Assembly: GCA_034401795.1 (NCBI GenBank)
Contig: CM067374.1
Location: 134,705,298 to 134,769,297 of the forward strand
Reading direction: 5' to 3'
DNA length: 64,000 nucleotides
Source of the DNA: Chaetoderma sp. LZ-2023a
Lineage: Eukaryota; Mollusca; Caudofoveata; Chaetodermatida; Chaetodermatidae
The notes under the pieces are model-generated. The model saw nothing but the letters and a program-made list of their open reading frames with translations. It had not been told where the DNA came from and did not search any database. A program made the translations under genes and the position numbers. This document shows positions 23,421-35,193 of the stretch, in pieces (the stretch's first letter is position 1; each line of letters begins with the position of its first letter).

Positions 23421-23934
23421 TTGGCACTAAATTGTTACAGGGCTTCTATCGCCTCTGTGACATGGATGCATTCCTCCACCCACCCACCCACTCCCACTCA
23501 CCTACCCCGCCCCTTCCACCCCAAAACCCTCCCCTCAAAAAGTCTGGAGAGAGCACGAAAGTTATACTCTCTGGGAAGACATTTCAGATATTATTCCTAA
23601 TTAATTGGTCTACAAATGTGGGTGGTGTTTGGTTCAGGTGCCCTTGTTTTCAATGGCGGTGAAGGTGGGGGTGAAGAGCGGTGAATTGGTGGTGTGCTAC
23701 ACGAGTACACGGTTTGAGTTTAACCCCCACCCCTTCATATCTGTGAATCCAAATATTTCATATTTCACTGCAAGAATAGAGGAAATTAGTTGAATTTTAA
23801 TAAATTATTTGCTTACACCTTTTTGCCTTTTGGAAAGGGAGAATTAAAATCAAGTTTTTCACAATAGACGGATCCATTTGTAGTCAATCTCCACATACAT
23901 TGTACAAATGTTCGAATCAATTTCAAACTTTGAA
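23421..23934. other. Intergenic, no gene seen
   Basis: C-rich low-complexity stretch near 23475-23535 (CCACCCACCCA, CCCTCCCCTC) and otherwise unremarkable AT-rich DNA. No supported gene. Confidence 0.5.
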
Positions 23935-24030
23935 ACATGTTGAATATTTTGAAAGTAATTTTCCAGGGAGCTGTTGCTGCCATAGCTCCCAGTTAAATTA
24001 GTTTCAAAATATTCGACATAATGTTTATTA
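23935..24030. repeat. Palindromic repeat family 2 copy
   Basis: Arms GAATATTTTGAAAGTAATTT and AAATTAGTTTCAAAATATTC around a GCTGTTGCTGCC core; a diverged version of the hairpin at 8797. Confidence 0.75.
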
Positions 24031-24519
24031 AATTGTAATTGTACATGTTCAGGCCTCAGATCTGTACTACTGATGTAAAATCATAATCTATGTTAATCAA
24101 ACTGGGTAAAGTCTCATTTTCTAAACTTATTTTCAGAAGATTCAGTAGCTGCCCTGTACTTGAATATATGAGTGTTATCTTGTAATTGATATATTATGAC
24201 TTGAAAGATGAACACTCTGGGGGGAAGCCATAAACAGTTAACTACCTGTAGCATAGCACGTATACTCTAACTTAACCAAGAATGTGTATGTGGCATATTC
24301 ATTTTCTTGATAAACCATGGGAATGTAGAATAGTCAGTAAATAAAATAATAATCAATACACAACCGTTCTCAAATTGCTGACCACTTTAATAGGCAATGG
24401 AAAATATGTCTGGAGTGAAAATATATGCCGTGGGCGTAGGTCTAGAGCTTAACCATATAATCCTGAAGATTAGTACGGTAAATTAGAATTTTTGCTTGAA
24501 GTGAATGCCCATATGTAGG

Positions 24520-24965
24520 TCAAGGGAAGATTTTCTTTTTATTTCACCACTGTATTGACTGCCTCAGTAACCAAGCCAGCCATTTAAGTATTAAAGAATA
24601 ATCTTCCCTTGGCTTGCAAATGGACATCTTTCAAGATATACCACTACAGAAGCAATTGTTGGCCAAAATAACCATTTATACATTAACCCTTTCACCGATG
24701 AAGTCCATATATTTCATTTTCAAGGCACCCATGCATACAGGAAAACTCTTTAATCTTTTGAAATTAATTTGACTACAATACCTTCCAGTCAAATTAATTT
24801 CAAAACATTCAACCGAACAGGTTTTATATTGTAAGGAATTTACTTTTTCAGGGATTTGTCAGTGAAAGAGTTTTCTCCCTTGGCTTACAAAAGGACATCT
24901 TTCAAGACATACCACTACAAAGCAACTTTTTGCCAACATGATCATTTACCCATTATCAGGGCCAG
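24520..24965. repeat. Mixed cluster of palindromic families 1 and 2
   Basis: Family 1 words (AGCCAGCCATTTAAGT, TTGGCTTGCAAATGGACATC, CTTTCAAGACATACCACTAC) occur twice, at about 24530-24660 and 24870-24940. Between them, 24752-24820, lies a short family 2 hairpin (TGAAATTAATTTGACTACA facing CCAGTCAAATTAATTTCA). Confidence 0.75.
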
Positions 24966-25309
24966 AAAGTAACCACTGATACTTTGATCCTTAGGCCTTT
25001 GTTCATACAGATCAGTACCGAATCACTGTTATAGCACAGTAACTGATCCGACTGGATCACTATTTCAGTGGCTCACTAGTTTTAGGACAGTGCAAGCATG
25101 ATTCACTGCTGGTGATATATTTTGTGTTTTAACCCTTTAATAGTCAATTCGACCAAAATGGCCTCCACAGTTGTCTTGAGAAATGTGGTCGTTGGTTATT
25201 TATTGTTTCTTCCATTCGTCTGTTCGGTTATTCATTGCTTCTTGCATGTCAACGATCCATCCAGTAGTCAGGTGGCTTAGTGCCAAAAATCATGATTACA
25301 GAGCGGAAA

Positions 25310-26375
25310 GAAGCCTACACTTTTCTGTGCGGCTTCACTTGGACTTATCATTTAATATTAGCCTACGGGCACTCTTCAATTTTTAGATTGGTCAAGATGG
25401 TGGCCAAAATGTAAGATGGCCGCCAGTCAGAGTAGATTATTACATATCTCTGCTTCTAGAAATCCAACAAAGGCGAATGTGGTATCAGAATAGAGGATTT
25501 CAAGCTCACTGAAAGATACTCTCGGCTAAGACACATATACAGGGTTTCAACTGTTCTTAGATGGCGGCCTAAGTCCAAGATGGCCACCATCGACAATAAA
25601 ATATTACATGTGTTTAGTCATAGAAATCACAGAAAAAAATGAGGTGTCAAAGTAGGGTTTTTAGGTCATTGGAACAGATTCTGCGTTAGGGACACCTACT
25701 CTGTTTTCCCGATTTTCCAAAATATTCACAAAGTAAAACAGATGGTCACCAGTGAGAATATAAGCTTACCTAACTCTGCTAGTAGCAATAACAGAAAGTC
25801 AAATAAGGCAGCAAAATAGGAGTTTTTATGGTCACTGTACACAAAGCATCACATTTTCTGTGAGGCTTAATTTGGACATATTATTTAATATTAGCCTAGG
25901 AGCCCTCTTTATTTTTTTTCCGATTTTCCAAAATGGTTGCCAAAATCCAAGATGGCAGCCAGTCAGAGTAGAATATTGCCCATCTCTGCTTCTAGAATCC
26001 AACAAAGCCGATTGAGGTGTTAAAATCGTGGATTTCAAGGTCATTGAAAGTTACTCTGGGCTAGGACACATATTCAGTGTTTCTACTTTTCCAAGATAGT
26101 AGCCTAAATCCAAGATATCCGCCATCGACAATAGAATAATACATATGTTCAGGTCTAGAAATCAAAGAAAGGCAAATGAGGTTTCAAAATAGAGGGTTTC
26201 AGGTCATTGAAACAGATTCTGCGCTAGGACACCTACCCAGTGTTTCAGACTTTCCAAAATGGGCGCAAGAGTAAAAACGATGGTCATCTTTGAGTGTAGA
26301 GTATTACATAACTCTATTAGTATAAATCACAGAAAGGCAGCAAAATAGGAGGTTGTACGGTCACTTAAACAGACA
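25310..26375 (+). repeat. Satellite-like array with ~533 bp higher-order unit
   Basis: Two direct copies of a unit about 533 bases long: TTTTCTGTGCGGCTT at 25321 returns as TTTTCTGTGAGGCTT near 25854. Inside each unit are about three diverged sub-repeats of roughly 178 bases sharing AAGATGGCCGCC, TCAGAGTAGA, CTGCTTCTAGAAATCCAACA and AGATTCTGCGCTAGGACAC. So it is a trimer-based higher-order repeat rather than a simple duplication. No coding potential. Confidence 0.85.
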
Positions 26376-26825
26376 CGTACCTAGAACATTGATATTTTTT
26401 ATTTATTTTTAGATCACTAAACCTGAATCTGAATCTGAGGATTAATCTATCCTTTTGTTATGTATTTATAGTTACCATACACGCCAACCACCTTAGGAGT
26501 ATTCCATTATCCAGAAGTATTCCTATTGTTCAGAGTATTTTGCATCAAACACACTCTGAAATGTTTTTGTGAGATACCCTGTTCCCGCTTAGCAAAGTTA
26601 TCTGTGGCATCATAAATGATGTATTCGTGATCGAATATCTTGACTAGTATGTTATTTTAACTTTTGTCCCATATATCGTTTGTCCCATGCTCGGTCTGCT
26701 TCAACAACCTGGCTAGTTCTGGCCCTGAGAGCACCCAGCGCTAAATATAAATCAACTGGGTTTTCTGAAATTCATATTTAATAGAATTGACTAAGGACGT
26801 AATGTCTCTGATGTGTGTTGACAAC
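26376..26825. other. Intergenic, no gene seen
   Basis: AT-rich DNA between the satellite and the first long direct repeat. No supported feature. Confidence 0.5.
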
Positions 26826-27318
26826 TGTAGCGCGGATCGACCAGTCAGGTACGGACTGTCCCAGTTCATCTGGGTACGGAACGGCCGAAACTGGGACGTT
26901 CCAAGCTCGTCCCCCTGGGTAGGATGATACGCGTAAATAGCCATATAAGAGAGGCTCACAATAACAGAGTCCGCGGGATGGCCCGGTGCACATGCGCGGC
27001 CATAAGAGACTACATATGCGAATTAGCGTGTGAAGAGAGCAGCATCTTATGAATATTTCGGGCCTGTGTCTGTAATTTCTTAGATAAAGGCCATCCTCGG
27101 TTTTCTTGGTAAGATTCGTTACCAGAATCGAACGAGGATTCTAAAACTGTTTACAGAATCAAAATCGGTTCAGAACTGGCTGAGATATCAGAGAATATTA
27201 TCCAATATTTTGAGCTCCCATCTAAAATAACCATCAGCAACGTGCACGTACTTGATAGGGTGAAGGGCAGCAGATAACGTGGTCTGTAACCATACACTTG
27301 TATATGACGCGCGCTCCG
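26826..27318 (+). repeat. LTR-like direct repeat, left copy
   Basis: Begins TGTAGCGCGGATCGACC and matches, with many substitutions, the copy at 28521-29050. Shared words include CATCTGGGTACGGAACGGCC, AATAGCCATATAAGAGAGGC, GATGGCCCGGTG, ATCTTATGAATATTTCGGGC and GGCTGAGATATCAGAGAAT. The TG start and ~500 bp length suit an LTR, but the ends cannot be fixed by eye and the left copy lacks the promoter that follows the right one. Confidence 0.7.
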
Positions 27319-27778
27319 AAGAAGACACTCAAACTAAACCGCAAGTTACAGCTAAACGTTTTCTGTGTACTTGGACAGTGGCACTCCGTGTGGAAATGGA
27401 TTTTCTAGAAATTCTGATCTTCGGTTACATTACGATTGGGACCGCCTTCTTCAATGGGCTTACTGCAGAGACTGCTAGAGTTTATATTCCGCACCATGCC
27501 ACGGAATCAGACATGCCACTGCGTCGAAACATAGTGTAGTGATTGTAACATTAAACCCCAGTGAAGAACACGAGAACTGGGCATTGCATGGCCCCTAAGT
27601 AGTGGAGAGGACACCGGTACGAGTTATTTCAGTAAACAAACAGTCAGACATGGGGTGGATTAAACAAACCACCCATAAGCATCCACGAATAACAATGCAG
27701 TCATCAGCACCACCGCCTAAATCCAAAACCATATCAGTTTTAGACGGAAGTGCAGCATCGCAGTCACCTCCCGAATGA

Positions 27779-28186
27779 ATGATCAACATGGATCAGGAGT
27801 CAGAGGAAGTACCAGCCATCACTGCACCAGCCACCGCATCATGCGCTCACATCACCATCGGCACTACCACTGCCACCACATCAACATCCCAAGTAGACCC
27901 CGCAATATGGAAGGCCACGACATCCAGCAAATCATATGCCAGGAAGAAGCGGGTCACGCATCACACACTGGACATATTATCGATAGCTCATGTGACCTCA
28001 AGCAAATTACTACATGCGGCCAAGCATAGGAAGAAGACATCCACTACCGCATCAGCCAGCAGCACCGCCATCAATACCGTTTCTTCCATTCCACCAGCAG
28101 CAGCACCTTCTTGTACCGACACCACGACAACTACTAGCACAGGCAACACGACCACCGTGCGATCCACCATCGTGACGACAACATGA
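27779..28186 (+). CDS. Low-complexity Thr/Ser/Ala-rich ORF between the direct repeats
   Basis: About 135 codons; the reported open frame is rich in Thr, Ser and Ala with one less biased middle section (ATTSSKSYARKKRVTHHTL, then LLHAAKHRKK). It lies inside the 1.2 kb between the two LTR-like repeats, so it could be a remnant gag-type gene of a small retroelement. The CAC/ACC-rich base pattern alone can keep such frames open, so coding is doubtful. No family is recognised. Confidence 0.25.
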   Translation: MINMDQESEEVPAITAPATASCAHITIGTTTATTSTSQVDPAIWKATTSSKSYARKKRVTHHTLDILSIAHVTSSKLLHAAKHRKKTSTTASASSTAINTVSSIPPAAAPSCTDTTTTTSTGNTTTVRSTIVTTT

Positions 28187-28520
28187 TCTATGACAGCCAC
28201 CGCCACCGCCACCACAATCTCCAGTAATGCATTCACCACGGGTAGTTCCATGATCACCACCACAAACATCAGAACCTCCACACCGCAGACAGCCAGCATC
28301 ACCGCAGTCACCACACTTCAAACTTTGTCAGCACTCATATAAGAATTAGCTTTTAATATATATATAGTAGGAATTTACTGATAAGCATTATTACAACGGT
28401 CGTGCTACTATTGCTATTATTTAGTAAATATACTGTTCTTATTATTATATTACTAAAACTGAAACCATTTCCCTAGAATGACTACAGTCCTTCTGCACAG
28501 CTATAATATTACATAGCTGG

Positions 28521-29050
28521 TGTAGCACGGATCAACCTGTCAGGCATAAACTGTCCCAGATCATCTGGGTACGGAACGGCCGGACCTGGGACGTTCTAAG
28601 CTAGTACCCCCCCCCCCCCCCACTTCCCCTCACCCCCACCCCTGTATAGGACGATAAGCGTAAATAGCCATATAAGAGAGGCACAGAATAACAGAGTCCG
28701 TGAGATGGCCCGGTGTGCATGCACGGTCATAGGAGATAGCCTACATTCGTGTGTTAGCGTGTGGAGAGAGTGGCATCTTATGAATATTTCGGGCCTGTGT
28801 CATTAATTTCTTAGATACAGCCCATCCTCGCTTTTTCTCTGTAAGAATCTTTTCCAGAATCGAACGGGGATTCTCAACCTGTTTACAGAATCAAAGTCTG
28901 TTCAGAAATGGCTGAGATATCAGAGAATAATCATCCAATATTTTGAGCGTCCATCTAAAATAAACATCTCCATAGAGCACGTGCTTGGTAGGGTAAAGGC
29001 CAGCAGATCATGTGGTCAGTAACCATACCCTGCATATGACGCGTGCTCTG
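28521..29050 (+). repeat. LTR-like direct repeat, right copy
   Basis: Begins TGTAGCACGGATCAACC and aligns along its length with 26826-27318, with an inserted C-run (about 28606-28622) and CCCCACCCC-rich stretch. The copy is followed at once by the promoter-like segment at 29051-29100. Separation of the two starts is about 1.7 kb. Confidence 0.7.
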
Positions 29051-29100
29051 ATTGGTTGAGACGTCCTGGCGTGACGTCACCATTTAGTATAAAAGGAGCA
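29051..29100 (+). promoter_or_regulatory. Pol II promoter-like block: inverted CCAAT, CRE, TATA
   Basis: In 50 bases: ATTGG (29051-29055, a reversed CCAAT box), the perfect CRE palindrome TGACGTCA (29072-29079) and TATAAAAGG (29088-29096). Spacing is typical of a compact pol II promoter and would start transcription near 29120 on the plus strand. It lies just after the right LTR-like repeat, so it may be U3 of a longer LTR. No plus-strand gene is evident downstream. Confidence 0.55.
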
Positions 29101-29729
29101 CAAGAATCTCAATCGACAGAGAGTTGGTGGTTTGTTTGCCAGAGTTAAAGACATGTAGTACTGCTTTCTGTTAGCCCCGGTGGACCATAGCCTGCAACAG
29201 TGCCATTTAGTTTTGAGCTCACGTCTCTGGAGCACATGCACCGTACCGCAAGTTAAGTTTTTGTACGCTCCCAGCAGACATCACCTGGGGCAAAATCTAA
29301 ATTAAAAGAAATCTTCCCAAATCCAGTAAATATCAGAAGGACCTTCTCTGAGGTGCGGCCTTTTGACCATTATGTAACATCCCAACCAATATGTAGGTCG
29401 TGTGGTGTTCGATGATATCTCGCCAGATCTGCTGCACCACACTGAAAATGTGGTAGGACAAATCCGCACATGTCTAGTGCTTCCAATTAAAATTTTAGAC
29501 CACAGTCTGCATAAGGACATTGCTTTATGCACCACACGAACTATGTGGTGTGTATCATCTTATGCCTCGAAAGATGTATCATGTATCAATCTAGCTTTCA
29601 CCGTAATCCTTCAGTAATAAAAAGGGCATCCTTAATCCAATCTAATACGGAACATTCCACCACTGCATAATTCTCAACTTTTGGTTGATTTGGTGCATGA
29701 TTATCTAATGACCATCCAATGTGAATTCC
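29101..29729. other. Non-coding stretch, possible LTR or DIRS flank
   Basis: No supported gene. It may hold the leader downstream of the promoter block and the 3' end of the minus-strand DIRS fragment. Confidence 0.4.
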
Positions 29730-30775
29730 TCACCATTCCTGAGTATGAGCCGCATCAGCTAGATCTTCTGCAGCTAACCACCAAGCAGCGACTATGGAAT
29801 CATGCCAGCTCATGCCGCATGCATGTGACACTTCAACTACAGTGATGTTATTATCACGTGCACCCCTCTCCAGCTTATCGCCAGAACTTCTGTATTGATG
29901 GCATTTGGATCTGGAATCAGCGAGACATGTCATGATTTGAGCATTTTCCTTTATGGCAAACAAGTCCACGTTCGGTTTTCCCCATGTTCGAAGATCCTTC
30001 GTAGAACTGGAGGGTTGAGAGACCATTCTGTTGGCAGAATTATCTGTCTGCGAGACAAAGCATCCGCCAGAATGTTCAGTCCCCCAGGAATGTGAGCTGC
30101 TTTCAAAACAACTGAGTAATTCTTGCACCATTGAATCAAGTGCTACACTTTCATACACTGTGTGGGCGACCTGGTTCCTCCTTGGTGATTTATGTATGAT
30201 ACTACTGTCGAATTGTCCGACCGTATCAATATAACCTTGCCCCTGACTTCTGGAAGAAACTTCTCGAGTGCCAGTTCCACTGCCATCATTTCTAACAGAT
30301 TGATATGCAGCTGACTCTCTTGGATAGTCCATGTGTCCGAAACCTGGTATTCTCCCAGGCAGGCCCCCACCCATCCAGCGAAGCATCCGTGTACACGGAC
30401 AGCTGGGGGCAGGGTAGGTGAAGCGAAACTCCTACTAGGAGATTCTGACGCTCCTTCCACCATGCAAGATAAGACATTAACGGCTCCAAAACTGGAACAC
30501 ATGGTTCTCTTCTCTGTTTCCAAAACTGGATAGGTCTTCGCATTAGAGCATTAGAGCAGCGTATGGAATTACCTGCTCCATGGAGACCATCATGCACAGC
30601 ATCTGAAGAAACATCCTCGCATGAATGTGGTTTCCCAATCGAAAGCTCTTGAGGATGTCTTTCAGAGACTCCACTCTGGGCTCTGATGGGTAAACCCTGC
30701 CTTCCTGGAGATCGAATCGCATACCCTAATAAACGAAGTGTTGAGTGGGTGTCAATTCGGACTTCTCCTTGTTAA
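29730..30775 (-). pseudogene. DIRS-type retrotransposon fragment: RT end and RNase H
   Basis: Read leftward from 30775. NKEKSELTPTQ then FDLQEGRVYPSEPRVESL (30770-30640) is the C-terminal RT region of DIRS-like elements; a TAG sits after HFVY. RNase H follows with its catalytic acids visible: SVYTDASLDGWG, INLLEMMAVELAL, VILIRSDNSTVVSYINHQGG and LNILADALSR. Then NPPVLRRIF and PNVDLFAIKENAQ, the usual DIRS region after RNase H. Frames change at about 30290, 30140 and 29960. DIRS elements use a tyrosine recombinase for integration; none is visible here, nor the split repeats. A gypsy origin is less likely given the wording of the RNase H motifs. Confidence 0.8.
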
Positions 30776-32172
30776 ATTATAAGTTAACCATCCAGCACCC
30801 AACACCCAAAAACTGTACAACCAAGATCGCGTAAACTGGCGATAAGAACGTGACACAGGCCAACATACACCCATAAATTGATCCTGCAGGATGTATAAAC
30901 GAACCAGGAACCGTATCGAAAACATTTGCGGTAAATTTAAGAATCATTTCCGAAATTAGACTGCACAGACGAATGACGAACGATACGAGTAGGAAACCAC
31001 AGAATGAATTAACGTTACTGCTGTAGAACACGGTAGAGCTGCAGTACACACATCTAATCAAGCATTTTGAAATAACCGATCATTGCAAACAAAACGGACA
31101 TATACACAAAACTTGACATAATCCATAAGTTTCTGATACTAAACGCACGCAGCTACCAAGAATAAGATGCGCGATATAACGAAACATTTCCTTCACCATA
31201 ATAACCTGAGCTGTAAAAAGGGTGTGACGTCACCTGCCCAGATCACGCGGTTGAATGACGTAAGTCGATTTAGTGTTAAAAAAGTGAGACCACGCTTGAA
31301 ACATTTCATATTACTCCCTGATCGCCGTTGGGGCTTAAAGGGGGCAATCATACCTGGCATATTTCGTTGCCTCATACATCCCAGTTCCAGGGTCAGAAAA
31401 TGGGACATACAATACACACGAAATTTCAGAGACAAAACGTCTCTACTATAGCTAGATTACAGCTAGAAAGATACAACCTGGGCGTCGGTGGTGTTCTCCA
31501 TTGGTAATCCAATTATAATCCAGTCAAAGAATCAGCGACAGAAGCACAGAAAATAATCACAAAATCTTTAGATATTTCACTGTACAGAAAAGGCGTGCTG
31601 TTCTTGGTGCTATGCAAACAAGGGTGTTGGCTCATGGTAGTGGGTACCATTTGTGGGGGGTGGGGTGGCGGGTACCCGGTTCCATGAGCCAGTTAGAGCT
31701 TTCTAAATCTGAAGATTCTTAGGTGTCAGAACATTAGGGCTCTGTTGTCAATAAGCAATGTTATGGTAAGCATTCATCGAAGGAGAATTTGACAGATCGG
31801 GTTTGCAGTAAATAACTAGGCCATAAATTTAGTCATAAGAAATGTATACACACACAAGCATGCGCAATTGATAAATAACTGTACCATATTTCCCTCTCCT
31901 AGTGCTTGATGTAGTATCTGTGCTGTCTATGGTAAAGCGTTTCTTTACAATAAAAGGCCTCTTGCTTAGTCAATTGCTCACCCACATACTCTAAGAGAAA
32001 AGCTCATTCAATAAAAGGCTTCGTTGTAAAAACTCCTGATCCTGAAAGCAGCATTCATGACCATTACATACAGTCTTTCCACCATATTATAGCATTGTAA
32101 TGATAACCTTAATAGAATTGTCTATTCATCCGGCATCGATATCCTTCTGTCAACACACATCCTACATTAACA
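30776..32172. other. Intergenic, no gene seen
   Basis: No supported coding sequence. A second GTGACGTCAC palindrome lies at 31225-31234. The longest open frame (31167-31451, plus) has no recognisable motif. Confidence 0.45.
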
Positions 32173-32440
32173 GCTTGACAGATTTCAACCAAATTTTGAT
32201 GAAAGGACTCTACATGGTGGAAGCCCCCAGAACGTGTACTCAAATTTTGGATAGGTCAATCTGACCAGAGGTCATCTTGTATTTTCCAAAGGTTCTTCTG
32301 TGAACAAAATAAAATCATCAAGTGCTTGACAGATTTCACCCGCATTTAGCAAGACGGACTCTACGGAGTCAGAACTCCTATTTAGATTTTTGATTGGTCG
32401 ATTTGTCCAATGGTCATCTAGGATTTCCCTAGTTCTCCAT
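32173..32440 (+). repeat. Two-copy tandem repeat, ~151 bp
   Basis: CTTGACAGATTTCA begins at 32173 and again near 32324. Shared later words include GGACTCTAC, GGTCATCT and ATTTTCC/ATTTCCC. Diverged; no coding potential. Confidence 0.7.
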
Positions 32441-34120
32441 ATAACTACTCATGGCATTCCTGATGCATAGGCCTGTACATGTATTTATTGCATCTTATGT
32501 TGACATGTTTCTGGTTTACCACTTAATTATACATATAAGTAGACATTATAGAATTTAGCAATACATGTAAGAACCATTTACTAGTCATGCTAGGAACCAT
32601 CGGCTAAATATTGTAATGAATACTACTGTATGTAACTGTCAGCTGACCATGGGCAAATGATGACAGGTGAATGTCAAATCACTTGTTTATGTTTAGGTAT
32701 TTCAACTGAAGAGGACAAAGAGTCATACATGTACAAGGGAAAAACACTACACATTTGGTAAACTAAACAATAACTCCAGACCACACTTGCACCACCATTG
32801 CGCCTTTTCCATTGGTGTAAAGCCTCGATGCTTAGACTGTAAATAGAGAAGCATGCATTATAACAGGTACATGTAGACACTATAAATCCATGGATATGAA
32901 ACGTCTGATATTCAGTAGAGTTATCTGTTGTCTGAAGGGTGTGGGAATGTGGTGGTTGACTTTAATCCATTATAAACCAAAAATGTAACACTGCATAGAA
33001 ATTGTAGATCACATTAAATATACTTCTCCATATTGCAAATATGGGATTTAAGGAGTAGCTACCTTAACATCACCGAGGCCCTTGAGAATCTTTTTGGGAC
33101 TCGGACAAATATTTGCTTATGACCTTTGACACTGTGTGCTTGACCTCGCATTTGATATTTTGTGGATACGTCATCTCATTCATGAATATTCATAAGCATC
33201 TTTGTAGTATAGTTGGCAATGCGCACCACTAAGTAACTGGTCGCATTGGATAGTCACTGAATATAGTGTTTGTACATGAAAATATTTTTAGTCATCAACG
33301 ATTGCATAACAGCAGGCAATGCTGTGTTTAATGCGTTGGTTATGGATGATTGTTTTACGAGTTATGAAGAACTGTTTCATGAACTGGCGTGATATTATTA
33401 TAGCAATAGAAGTAGCTTACCGTGAGTTGTTGCTCGATGCTGTTCCTATGTAACGGATTCCCACATCATGTAAATTACTTTGTACCAGAATTCTGTTTGA
33501 ATTAAATCCATCTTTAGAACGATAGCAATTTGGTTGATGTGACCAAGAACTGTATATAAACTAAATAAGTGTTAAGCTAGTATGCTGCCAATACTGATGC
33601 TGTGTATCACATGCGAAATAAGACCTCCATCTTTAGGAAGGGTTAAGTCTAAAATATGGAATAAGGCATTGTGCACCAAGGCAGTGATAGATTAGATACG
33701 AGCATGTCTTAAAGATATCTCCTCGGTATATGATATATCGATATCCTGCAAAGCGAAGCTTTAGAAGATTATTTTGAGAATCAGACATAGTATTTGGCTG
33801 GCTGTAGTAACATGCTCAATAAAACCAGTTCTGTTTCTTGTAAATTATTGAGATGACGAATTCTGACAAGCACTGCTGGAATATTAGGGGATTTCTATGA
33901 CTACGTCTATTTGCACATGATGGGTCAGGGATCAGATTGCGGTGAGGCTTGATGGATGAGAACCGTTGGCACTGGTGGCCAAATATGCTTATGCATCAAC
34001 ACAAGGCAATCATAATGATTCAGAATTAAAGTTATCAGCAGTACTGTCACAACAAAACAGAATTCGAAGAATGTGAAACTATGACTGGAATGCTTGATTG
34101 ACGAGCTTGTCAAACAACAA
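32441..34120. other. Intergenic, no gene seen
   Basis: AT-rich DNA without supported genes, RNA genes or clear repeats that I can identify. Confidence 0.45.
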
Positions 34121-34624
34121 GTGTTTGGAAAAAGCCGTCAATCTTTACCACTTTCAAGCTGGTTAGAACCGCTTTAGTCTGATCGATTGGGATGCGTGGG
34201 CGACCAATGAACTCACTGGAAAAGTTGGGAATCACTGGGGAAACCCTGTTTGACGTCATTTTAGAGCGTCACACGCCTACGCAATTCGAGTCCTATATAA
34301 TACCTGTGCAGCATGTATGTGCAACCGTTTACGATCTCGGTTCCTTAACGAACGTAACATCAGTTTCGTGAAGTATCTAAGTTAGAAGTTTACCGTGTTA
34401 GAAATTGTACACGTCTAATTGAAAGTTTGTGTAAGCCTGCAATATGGCTATATTATTGTTAGTTTATCAGTTTAAATAAAGGTTATCCTTTCATATTTAA
34501 GTCAGATTAGTTCGAGCTATTTGTATGTAGGTTCTAGAAAGGAATACCCTTTTCGAATTCAATAAATACAATTTAGGTATATTAGGGGTGTTAGGTTCAG
34601 CACTAGAGCACCCGAAAATCTTCA
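34121..34624 (+). repeat. Retrotransposon LTR (5' LTR), approximate left end
   Basis: The right end is well set: the sequence ends CTTCA at 34624 and a primer-binding-site-like TGGCGCCC begins two bases later. Inside are TGACGTCA (34251-34258), TATATAA (about 34294-34300), consistent with U3, and AATAAA signals at about 34475 and 34561, consistent with R. The left end at TGTTTGG (34121) is a guess. No second LTR copy was found in the window, so the element is truncated on the right. Confidence 0.65.
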
Positions 34625-34625
34625 T

Positions 34626-34646
34626 TGGCGCCCGCGACGAGATCAG
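34626..34646 (+). other. Primer-binding site-like sequence
   Basis: TGGCGCCCGCGACGAGATCA lies directly after the LTR. TGGCGCCC is the usual start of tRNA-primed binding sites; which tRNA primes cannot be settled by eye beyond the first eight or nine bases. Confidence 0.6.
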
Positions 34647-34694
34647 AGTCTACATCAACAAATAGTGAGTAGAACCTTTATACAGATACATTAA

Positions 34695-35193
34695 ATGACG
34701 ACCACCGACACGCAATTTGTGGCAGCATTCTTGGAACTGCAACAAACATTACAGCACCTCACCAACATTCTAGTCGCACATCTAGATACAGTCACATCAT
34801 CGGAAAATTTGGCGTTCTCAACACACGTTGAACATCAAGCCCGACCGATCCACTAAAGCCACGATAGAAATTCCGACACCAGATTTAGACCACGACCGAC
34901 AGAGAGGGACCCTAGCACACGTCAATATACAACTATATTTTCTGTAAGGATTATCAACATTACAAATTCGAGTAGGGGATATGGCAACACCAGCAAGAAT
35001 CGACACCCTACCAGCAGCACACCGCATGGCAGACCCGGGAATGCTATTCTGTGCATTTAACACCATGACGGCTGATCTAAAAGCCAGTTTAGAAGGATTT
35101 GCGAAATCTGCAGAAAATAGGGAGGAGCATAGAATAAAGACGGAAACATTAAGGGACCACATGAGGCATGTCATACCCAAAAGCCCAATATAA
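34695..35193 (+). pseudogene. Gag-like N-terminal fragment, frameshifted
   Basis: ATG 34695 lies 50 bases after the primer-binding site, where gag begins in LTR retrotransposons. The first frame (MTTTDTQFVAAFLELQQTL, helical, Gln/Thr-rich) stops near 34853. A second frame runs from about 34829 to a TAA near 34950 and then 34981-35193 (IDTLPAAHRMADPGMLF, LKASLEGFAKSAENREEH), which is helical and charged. No zinc knuckle, protease or RT follows, because the element stops near 35.2 kb and different repeat DNA takes over. The assignment rests on position rather than motifs. Confidence 0.5.

Noticed and set aside
31167-31451. 94-codon plus-strand ORF as a gene
   Set aside because: No motif and no context; the length is expected by chance in 64 kb over six frames.
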